A DNA stretch of 15,231 bases from JBFGCM01 sp041581135. GTDB lineage: Bacteria; Actinomycetota; Acidimicrobiia; Spongiisociales; UBA5794. The position numbers and the translations under genes were made by a program. Positions 6,712 through 12,374 of the stretch are shown here, one piece after another (positions within the stretch are counted from its first letter, which is position 1; every line of letters begins with the position of its first letter). Under the pieces are notes generated by a model. It ran no database searches. It had not been told where the DNA came from and worked only from the letters and a program-made list of their open reading frames with translations. Location of the stretch: NCBI GenBank assembly GCA_041581135.1, contig JBFGCM010000089.1, positions 1 to 15,231 of the forward strand. Direction: 5' to 3'.

Positions 6712-7863
6712 ATGAATCTGTCCATCACCCGCCGCGCGCCGTACGCGCCTCCTGTCGAGTTCGTCGAACGCAAGGGATCCGGCCATCCCGACACGATCTG
6801 CGACGCGCTCGCCGACGATCTCGCCCGCCGCCTCGCCATGGAGTACGTCGCCCAAACCGGAGCCGTACGGCCCTTCAACGTGGACAAGGCGATCCTCGCC
6901 GCAGGAGCCGTCGACGTCGCTTTCGGCGGGGGACGGCACATCAAGCCGTCCCGGGTGGTGCTGGTGGGCAAGGCCGACTTCGGCCACGGATGGCAGCCCG
7001 ACATCGAAGCCTTGGAGAAGGAGTTCCACGGCGTGCTGATGGAGATCCTCCCTGATGCCGATCCGGACGCCTTCACCCTGGAGATCTGGCTGAACCAGTC
7101 GTCGGCGGATCTCGCCAACGTCGTGTCCCGGCAATCCGAGACGGTGCCGCTCTCCAACGACACGTCGTTCGCCGCGGTGTCCATGCCGAGGTCACCACTC
7201 GAGGACGCCGTCTATTCCATCGAGCACCACCTGAACAGCACGCTGTACCGGCGCGAAGTTCCCATCGGACGCGACATCAAGGTGATGGGAGCCCGGGTCG
7301 GCGACGACGCCACTCTCACGGTGGCCGTGCCGGTGTTGGCCACCAAGGTGGCCAACCGGGCCGAGTACGACGAGGTGATCGACGCCGTGCGCGACGAGGT
7401 CACCGACGAGACCCGTCGCATCCTGGGTGACAACGTCGATGTTCGAGTGAACGGTGCCGACGCCGACGACTCGCCGTACCTCACGTTGAGTGGAACCTCG
7501 GCCGAGGCAGGCGACGATGGGCAGGTGGGCCGAGGCAACCGGTTCGGCGGCCTGATCACGCCCTACCGCCCGATGAGCCTCGAAGCGGCAGCCGGCAAGA
7601 ACCCGGCCGCTCACGTCGGCAAGACCTACCACGCCGTTGCCTATGACATCAGCCAGCGCATCATGGCGGAGACCAACGCCACGGAGGCGACCATTCGGCT
7701 CCTGAGTTCCATCGGAAGCCCGGTCACCGAGCCCCAAGCCACCCATGTCGAGATCGTGGGTGAAGCGGATGAGGATCACCTCGCCACCATCGCCAAGGAG
7801 TCGCTGGACGACTGGCAGGGTGTTCGCGATCGGCTGGTCGCCGGCGAATACGAGCTGTACTAG
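6712..7863 (+). CDS. S-adenosylmethionine synthetase, archaeal type
   Basis: This 383-residue protein makes S-adenosylmethionine from methionine and ATP. It belongs to the archaeal-type methionine adenosyltransferase family (as in Methanocaldococcus), not the usual bacterial MetK family. The evidence is VERKGSGHPDTICD at 18-31 and, from about 262, the stretches SGTSAEAGDDGQVGRGNR, ITPYRPMSLEAAAGKNP and HVGKTYH. All are hallmarks of the archaeal family, while the bacterial MetK motifs such as GHPDK.AD and the P-loop-like GAGDQG are absent. The length (about 400 in archaea) is normal and no catalytic block appears lost. It has its own promoter and GAGG ribosome site. Its stop codon lies inside a hairpin that also covers the next gene's ribosome site. 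A trans-sulfuration enzyme lies 2.2 kb upstream, a loose link to methionine metabolism. Confidence 0.92.
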   Translation: MNLSITRRAPYAPPVEFVERKGSGHPDTICDALADDLARRLAMEYVAQTGAVRPFNVDKAILAAGAVDVAFGGGRHIKPSRVVLVGKADFGHGWQPDIEALEKEFHGVLMEILPDADPDAFTLEIWLNQSSADLANVVSRQSETVPLSNDTSFAAVSMPRSPLEDAVYSIEHHLNSTLYRREVPIGRDIKVMGARVGDDATLTVAVPVLATKVANRAEYDEVIDAVRDEVTDETRRILGDNVDVRVNGADADDSPYLTLSGTSAEAGDDGQVGRGNRFGGLITPYRPMSLEAAAGKNPAAHVGKTYHAVAYDISQRIMAETNATEATIRLLSSIGSPVTEPQATHVEIVGEADEDHLATIAKESLDDWQGVRDRLVAGEYELY

Positions 7864-7888
7864 CCCTTCCAGTCCGCCGGGGAGGGCT
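7862..7888 (+). promoter_or_regulatory. RNA hairpin covering the serine hydrolase ribosome binding site
   Basis: Bases 7862-7870 (AGCCCTTCC) can pair over all nine positions with 7880-7888 (GGGAGGGCT), with one G-U wobble and a nine-base loop. The right arm contains the whole GGGAGGG Shine-Dalgarno of the next gene. The left arm starts inside the TAG stop of the SAM synthetase gene (7861-7863). A ribosome finishing that gene would open the stem, so it should couple translation of the two genes. No T-tract follows, so a terminator is less likely. Pairing is seen; the regulatory effect is inferred. Confidence 0.6.
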
Positions 7889-7890
7889 CC

Positions 7891-9054
7891 ATGAACGTCG
7901 GGGGCACTGCCGACGCCGCCGGGTTCGGACGCGTGGTCGACGCGTTCCGGGAGAACTTCGCCATCCGCGAGGAGGCGGGAGCGGCTCTGGCGGTGTATCG
8001 GCACGGTGAGCCGGTCGTCGACATCTGGGGCGGCGAAGCCGCACCGGGACGGTCCTGGGACGCCGACACGATGGCGACGGTGTTCTCCACCACCAAGGGG
8101 GTGACGGCGGTCATCGCTCACGTCCTCGCCGACCAGGGCCTTCTCGACGTCGAAGCGGTGGTCGCCGAGTACTGGCCGGAGTTCGGCGCCTCCGGAAAGC
8201 ACGACGTCACCGTGGCCGGGGTGCTCAGCCACCGGGCCGGGGTGCTGTCGGTTCCCGACTATCACCGACTGACGAATGATCCCTATCCCAGCTGGGACGA
8301 GATCGTCACCGAGATCGCCGACGCCGCCCCGTACTGGGATCCGGGCACGCAGCACGGGTACCACGCCATCACCTACGGCTGGATCATCGGCGAGGTCGTG
8401 CGCCGGATCACCGGCCGCACCATCGGCACATACTTTCGGGAAGCGATCGCCCAACCTCTCGACCTCGACTTCTGGATCGGACTCCCCGCCGGCGAGCACC
8501 ACCGCGTAGCCGACCTCATCGACGCTCCCCCGGTGGACGATCCGCTCATCGCCGGGTACCTGTCGTTGTTTCGGCCGGACACCTGGACCGGCCAGGCCCA
8601 CTTCGTCGGACCCTCCGGCGTCACCTCGGTCGCCGAGCGGTTCAACTCCCCGGCCGTCCGCAGCATGGAACTGCCGGCCTCGGGCGGCATCGGGACCGCC
8701 AGATCGCTCGCCAAGCTGTTCGGAGCGCTGGCCAACGCAGGCGAGATCGACGGGCACCGGGTCGTCTCCGCCGACTCGATCGCAGAGCACACCCGGCCCC
8801 GCTCCGAGGGCCACGACCGCGTGCTGCTCATCGAGAATGCCTTCGGGCTCGGCTACAGCCTGCCCAACGAACTCAACGCATACGGCTTCATTCCCACGGC
8901 GTTCGGCCACAGCGGCTTGGGCGGGTCCGTCGTGTTCGCCGATCCGGACGCCGGCATCGGATTCGGGTATGTGCCCAACCAGCTGCGCTTCCCGGGACTC
9001 ACCGAGAAGAGCCGGGGTCGGGCCCTCGCCGAGGCCGTCTACGCGTCGCTCTAG
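7891..9054 (+). CDS. Serine hydrolase, beta-lactamase/class C (family VIII esterase) type
   Basis: This 387-residue enzyme of the serine beta-lactamase-like superfamily is closest in pattern to EstB-type esterases. The nucleophile motif S-T-T-K is at 66-69 (FSTTKG), the Tyr motif appears as GYHAITYGWIIGE at 156-168 with Tyr157, and the third motif region is GHSGLGG at 339-345 in place of K-T-G. YWPEFGASGK and VLSHRAGV are also typical of the group. No signal peptide is visible, so the enzyme is probably cytoplasmic and acts on esters or lactones rather than cell-wall peptides. The start is the ATG at 7891, preceded by a strong GGGAGGG ribosome site that lies inside a hairpin. Only 27 bases separate it from the SAM synthetase gene, so the two are probably cotranscribed. 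Its stop overlaps the convergent gene's stop in a shared CTAG. Confidence 0.88.
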   Translation: MNVGGTADAAGFGRVVDAFRENFAIREEAGAALAVYRHGEPVVDIWGGEAAPGRSWDADTMATVFSTTKGVTAVIAHVLADQGLLDVEAVVAEYWPEFGASGKHDVTVAGVLSHRAGVLSVPDYHRLTNDPYPSWDEIVTEIADAAPYWDPGTQHGYHAITYGWIIGEVVRRITGRTIGTYFREAIAQPLDLDFWIGLPAGEHHRVADLIDAPPVDDPLIAGYLSLFRPDTWTGQAHFVGPSGVTSVAERFNSPAVRSMELPASGGIGTARSLAKLFGALANAGEIDGHRVVSADSIAEHTRPRSEGHDRVLLIENAFGLGYSLPNELNAYGFIPTAFGHSGLGGSVVFADPDAGIGFGYVPNQLRFPGLTEKSRGRALAEAVYASL

Positions 9055-9647
9055 TTCGAGTCGGTGCCCCGTGGCGACATCCTCAGGAAGGCCTCACCCC
9101 GCGGCGAGAGCCGGTACCCCGGGTTGAGACTGATGGTCAGTCCCAGGTTCTTCAGCTTGCGTACGTCTCGCTTGAACGGCTGGGTCTCCCTGCCGAAGCC
9201 GGCGGCCAGGTCGGGGGCGCGCACCGCCGGCCGATCCCGGATGATCCGCAACGTCGGCCCCGTCCAGGGTCCGTACGACGACGCTTGATCGAGACGGTCG
9301 AGCCTGGCGTCGATCTCGGCCACCGCGGTGGCGTCCAGGTCGGCATCGGCGGCGAGCGCGTCCCGCGGATCGGCGCCGACATGGTGGAAACGGATGCGGT
9401 ACAGCGGCAGTCCGGGCCGGTCCGGTAGATCGGCGACGAGGGCCGCCGCGGAGGCATGACCGGCGCGCCGGGCGTCGGCGTCGGTGATGGCGGCGGCATC
9501 CACCTCTTCGACTTCATCCACCTCGATCATGCCGCCAGGGGTGCGATAGCGGTTTCCAGGCACGACTTGGCGCTTCTTCCAGCGCCGGAACGTGACGGTC
9601 ACCTCCCCGGCGGCGATGAGCGGCCCGAATCGATGCTCCCAGAGCAC
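9051..9647 (-). CDS. ASCH-domain protein with C-terminal winged-helix-like region
   Basis: The product is 198 residues from a GTG at 9647. Residues 1-90 look like an ASCH domain, a PUA-like fold expected to bind RNA or modified nucleic acid: FGPLIAAGEVTVTFRRWKK (7-25), then VVPGNRYR and MIEVDEVEEVD. Residues about 80-90 (LPLYRIRFHHV) end that fold. After a charged linker, 125-185 (GPWTGPTLRIIRDRPAVRAP, DLAAGFGRETQPFKRDVRKL, KNLGLTISLNPGYRLSPRG) resembles a winged helix with a basic recognition segment. The GTG lies two bases after the glycosylase stop, with AGGA seven bases before it, so it is the second gene of a two-gene operon. An open frame continues upstream inside the glycosylase gene but is not supported. 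Domain names are from pattern recognition; function is unknown. Confidence 0.72.
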   Translation of the reverse strand: MLWEHRFGPLIAAGEVTVTFRRWKKRQVVPGNRYRTPGGMIEVDEVEEVDAAAITDADARRAGHASAAALVADLPDRPGLPLYRIRFHHVGADPRDALAADADLDATAVAEIDARLDRLDQASSYGPWTGPTLRIIRDRPAVRAPDLAAGFGRETQPFKRDVRKLKNLGLTISLNPGYRLSPRGEAFLRMSPRGTDSN

Positions 9648-9649
9648 GA

Positions 9650-10552
9650 TCAGATCCTGGTGATGTCCCGCAGAGCGTTGCGGGGACCGTACTTGGGGGC
9701 GCCGATCCCGCCCAGATGCAGCAGCCGCACCACTCGATGCCGATGCCCCCGATAGGGCTCGAGGAGCTCCAGCATCCGCTCGTCGGTGCCGCGCGGCTCC
9801 CTTGCCAGGGCCCACGTCACCGTGTTCGGGACGTGGTAGTCGCCGACAGGAACCGCATCAGGATCGCCCAGTGCCTCCCCGAGGACGAGCGACGCGGTCC
9901 AGATGCCGATGCCACGCACCGCCATCAGCCGCCGGTAGGCATCGTCGATCGGCATGGCGGCGGCCTCCTCCATGCGCTTGGCGTGGCGGGCCACCCGGAT
10001 CACGACTTCGGCTCGTTTGCGTTCGACACCGAGTGGATGGAAGTCCTCGTAGGCGAGTGCGGCGAGCAGTTCCGGGGGCGGCCCCAGCTTCAGGGCTCCG
10101 GGGCCAGGGGCCGGTTCTCCGTAGGTGGAGACGAGCCGGCGCCAGCTGCGGGACGCCTCGACCCCGGTGACCTTCTGGGCCAGGATGGATCTCGGCAGCG
10201 CCTCGAACACCAGCCCGGTGCGACCGATCCGAAGGCCACGGTGACGGCGGTGGAGCTCCGACAGCAGACGATGATGTGCCACGAAGGTCTCCGGGGTGTC
10301 GTCCGCTCCAAGCAGTTGTGGCAGAGTGTCGAGCGCCCACCCCGCCCCGGGGCCCCAGGCCTCGGCCGTCACGTCTCCGCCCCGTACCACGATGTGGGTT
10401 GTCGAGGGACCCTCCGGAGTCCGCACCGCCCGCCACACTTGCTGCCCGTGGCGCCTGGTGCCCGATCCACCGGGAGCCGTCTTGGATCGGCCCAAGGTGG
10501 CGCGGAGATCGACCTCGTAGGGGAGCAGGACAGACCGCTGCAACGACTTCAC
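9650..10552 (-). CDS. AlkA-like DNA-3-methyladenine glycosylase (HhH-GPD family)
   Basis: This 300-residue base-excision repair enzyme of the HhH-GPD superfamily would remove alkylated bases from DNA. The helix-hairpin-helix is VRGIGIWTA at 212-220, and the catalytic Asp is Asp238 in VGDYHVP. PRSILAQKVTGVEASRSWRRLV at 120-141 is the typical N-terminal part of the catalytic domain. The end, HLGGIGAPKYGPR, matches the RYAPR-like tail of many actinobacterial AlkA-family proteins. The first 110 residues form a poorly conserved N-terminal domain. No Fe-S cysteine cluster is seen, consistent with AlkA rather than Nth/MutY. The start is GTG at 10552, seven bases after a TACCCT -10 box and without a Shine-Dalgarno sequence, so probably leaderless. 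It is followed two bases later by the ASCH gene. Confidence 0.87.
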   Translation of the reverse strand: MKSLQRSVLLPYEVDLRATLGRSKTAPGGSGTRRHGQQVWRAVRTPEGPSTTHIVVRGGDVTAEAWGPGAGWALDTLPQLLGADDTPETFVAHHRLLSELHRRHRGLRIGRTGLVFEALPRSILAQKVTGVEASRSWRRLVSTYGEPAPGPGALKLGPPPELLAALAYEDFHPLGVERKRAEVVIRVARHAKRMEEAAAMPIDDAYRRLMAVRGIGIWTASLVLGEALGDPDAVPVGDYHVPNTVTWALAREPRGTDERMLELLEPYRGHRHRVVRLLHLGGIGAPKYGPRNALRDITRI

Positions 10553-10559
10553 GACGGCG

Positions 10560-10565
10560 AGGGTA
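10560..10565 (-). promoter_or_regulatory. Leaderless promoter -10 (TACCCT) for the glycosylase/ASCH operon
   Basis: On the minus strand TACCCT is followed by seven bases and the GTG start at 10552, nearly the same geometry as the pntAA and PLP-enzyme promoters. There is no ribosome binding site between them. No clear -35 is seen. Confidence 0.5.
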
Positions 10566-10682
10566 CCGCTCGGGGTGCGGCGTTGAAGGGAGCGACCGGA
10601 TCATCACCGCATGGGGGAATGTGTCCACAGGCGATGGAGCCCGCCACGCGGGCCCCATACCTCGTTGCGACGTCGTGCCGCG

Positions 10683-11346
10683 CTACTTCACTTGCAGGAT
10701 GTACAGACCGCCGCCGGCGAAATCGGATCCCAGGACCAGGTTCTCGTGGACGTAGCTGCTCCAGAAGCTGCTCCCGCCACCGGGTGAGAACGCAGCGATC
10801 TCACGAGGCTGAGAGGGCTTGGAGAAATCCACGACCCTGACGCCGTCGTCGTACCACGAGAAGTACGCGCGATTGCCCCGCGCCACCACGTTGTGGGCGA
10901 GGTACAGGCCGTCGTCAGCGCTGCCTTCCAGTGTGTCGTCCGCGGCGAATGCGCCGACCCGGGTCGAATCGCTCGTGTCGATGATCTGGGCAAACCCAAA
11001 CGGGTCATCCGTATAGGTCTCGTCCCCGACGATCACCAGGTTGCCGCCCCGCGCCGGCACCGCGACGTGAGCGTCTCCTTCGTCACTGCCGAACGTGAGC
11101 GGCTCGTGGCCGCGCTCGATCATGGTCGGGTTGGTCGGATCTGATGTCGAGAAGGATCAGACCTGCATCCCGATAGGAGATGTAGGCGATCGTTGCCTGC
11201 GTGTTGACCCATACGTCATGCGCGTACACGGCCGGGAAGAACACGCCTCTGCAGAGGTCCTCGCCTCCAGGCGGCGGCGTGCAATCGGCGCCGGGCGGGA
11301 ACGGTGGCACGGTAACGAGTGGCACGGTAACGAACGGTGTGCCGTA
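10683..11346 (-). pseudogene. Truncated, frameshifted LVIVD-repeat (beta-propeller-like) protein
   Basis: Two overlapping minus-strand frames together encode one LVIVD-repeat protein. The upstream frame carries GEDLCRGVFFPAVYAHDVWV, then TIAYISYRDAGLILLDI, and ends its homology at about 11143. The downstream frame resumes at 11141 with DPTNPTMIERGHEPLTFG and continues through GGNLVIVGDE, GLYLAHNVVARGNRAYFSWY and DDGVRVVDFSKPSQPREIAAF to ..LYILQVK and TAG at 10683. LVIVD repeats normally read LLDISDPTNPT, so two bases seem to be missing around 11139-11145. The region upstream of about 11346 shows no convincing repeat or start, while relatives are several hundred residues long. The N-terminal part is therefore also gone. 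LVIVD proteins are usually secreted and of unknown function. A sequencing error could explain the frameshift but not the missing N terminus. Confidence 0.78.
11304..11333. repeat. Perfect 15-bp tandem duplication
   Basis: GTGGCACGGTAACGA occurs twice back to back, at 11304-11318 and 11319-11333. Because the unit is 15 bases it keeps frame, and on the minus strand it encodes a doubled five-residue Val-Thr-Val-Pro-containing block near the left end of the LVIVD remnant. It looks like a slippage duplication near the broken end of that gene. Confidence 0.7.
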
Positions 11347-11426
11347 GGCGACCCGCCCGGACGAGCGACCGCAGCTTGACCCGGTCAAAGGCTCCTCCAG
11401 GGTCGTTTCGTGAACCCGGGGACACC

Positions 11427-11432
11427 TACACT
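11427..11432 (+). promoter_or_regulatory. Promoter -10 (TACACT) for the substrate-binding lipoprotein
   Basis: TACACT fits the TANNNT consensus. Transcription would begin near 11439 and give a leader of about 35 bases containing GGAG at 11462-11465, eight bases before the ATG at 11474. It lies about 80 bases beyond the recognisable end of the LVIVD remnant, on the opposite strand. Confidence 0.45.
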
Positions 11433-11473
11433 CTGCCTCGCATCTCTCAGCCCTGGTTCCTGGAGTCGTCTGC

Positions 11474-12370
11474 ATGATCCGATCGCGGGTTCGCGCCTGC
11501 CTCGCCATCGCCCTGAGCCTCGTCGTACTCGCATGCGGAGGCTCGAATCCAGCAGGTCCGAGGAGTGGGCCGCCCATCGTGATCGCCTCGTTCGACACCG
11601 TCGAATCCTCCATCCTCGCCGAGATCTACGCCAGAGCGCTTCGCGACGCCGGGTACGAGGTGAGCCGAGTCCCTGCCATCGAATCCCGTGATTTCATGTA
11701 CGAAGCGCTGGCTGCCGGAGAAATCGACCTGGTGACCGATTACCTCGGTGTCGCGCTCAGCGACGGCTTCGAAATCGCCTCGGTACCCGACGCCGACTCC
11801 ATCGCCGCGGCTCTCTCGGAAGCGCATCGTGCGTTGAACGCCACGGTCCTCGATTACGCCCCCGCAGAGAACAAACTCGTGTTCGTGGTGACCCCGGCCT
11901 TTGCCGCCGAGCACGGGCTCGAGTCGATCGCCGATCTCGCCGCGGTGTCCGACGCCACCTTGGGTGGCATGCCGGAATGCGAGGAGCTCGAGACCTGCTT
12001 CGCCGGCTTGGTGCGCACCTACGAGCTGGGCAATCTGGAGTTCGAGCCGTTCGACGACCCGGACGCCATCCTGCCTGCGCTCGTCCGTGGCGAGATCCAG
12101 ATCGCCCAGGTCCCCTCCACCCGGCCGGTCATCGCCGAACGCGGGCTGGTGCCGCTCACCGACGAACTCCTCGTGATCCCCGCGGAGAACGTGGTACCCA
12201 TCGTGCGCGACGAGATCATCGACGAACACGGCTCCGAATTCACGGAACTCATCAACACGATCAGTGCCCAGCTGACCACCGAGGTGTTGCTGGCATTGAA
12301 CGCCAACGTGGAGGCCGGTGCCGCGTCGCCGCAGACGATGGCTCGCCGCTGGCTCGAAGCGAACTTCTAG
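11474..12370 (+). CDS. Glycine betaine/choline-type ABC transporter substrate-binding lipoprotein
   Basis: This 298-residue lipoprotein is of the OpuAC/ProX family, which binds compatible solutes (glycine betaine, choline, carnitine) outside the membrane for uptake. The N terminus is a signal peptide with two early Arg residues, a hydrophobic core and the lipobox VVLA-Cys21. The mature part opens with PPIVIASFDTVESSILAEIY and continues through ALRDAGYEV, the RDFMYEALAAGEIDLVTDYLG region (about 72-92) and DELLVIPAENVVPIVRD, all typical of the family. No gene for the ATPase or permease is within the window, so it is an orphan here. The start has a GGAG ribosome site eight bases upstream. Its TAG stop is four bases from the acetyl-CoA synthetase stop on the other strand. 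Confidence 0.86.
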   Translation: MIRSRVRACLAIALSLVVLACGGSNPAGPRSGPPIVIASFDTVESSILAEIYARALRDAGYEVSRVPAIESRDFMYEALAAGEIDLVTDYLGVALSDGFEIASVPDADSIAAALSEAHRALNATVLDYAPAENKLVFVVTPAFAAEHGLESIADLAAVSDATLGGMPECEELETCFAGLVRTYELGNLEFEPFDDPDAILPALVRGEIQIAQVPSTRPVIAERGLVPLTDELLVIPAENVVPIVRDEIIDEHGSEFTELINTISAQLTTEVLLALNANVEAGAASPQTMARRWLEANF

Positions 12371-12374
12371 CGAG

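Noticed and set aside
5372..6715. A 447-codon plus-strand frame overlapping the ABC permease
   Set aside because: The permease frame has clear membrane helices and conserved ABC-2 segments. This frame is Arg/His/Gly-rich noise in another phase.
7862..7888. The hairpin as an intrinsic terminator of the SAM synthetase gene
   Set aside because: No T-tract follows, and its right arm is the ribosome site of the next gene only three bases from the ATG.
7192..8910. A 572-codon open frame on the minus strand opposite the SAM synthetase and serine hydrolase genes
   Set aside because: It spans two well-supported genes on the other strand, has no domain pattern or ribosome site, and shows the low-complexity composition of a shadow frame.
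9648..9815. N-terminal extension of the ASCH protein to 9815
   Set aside because: The extra 56 residues lie in the 3' end of the glycosylase gene and are Ala/Arg/Ser-rich noise. A GTG with AGGA spacing exists just after the glycosylase stop.
9716..10840. A 374-codon plus-strand frame opposite the glycosylase
   Set aside because: The opposite strand holds a glycosylase with a helix-hairpin-helix and catalytic Asp; this frame has no such features.
11139..11145. Programmed ribosomal frameshifting in the LVIVD gene
   Set aside because: There is no slippery heptamer or downstream structure, and the gene is also missing its N-terminal part, so decay or a sequence error is simpler.
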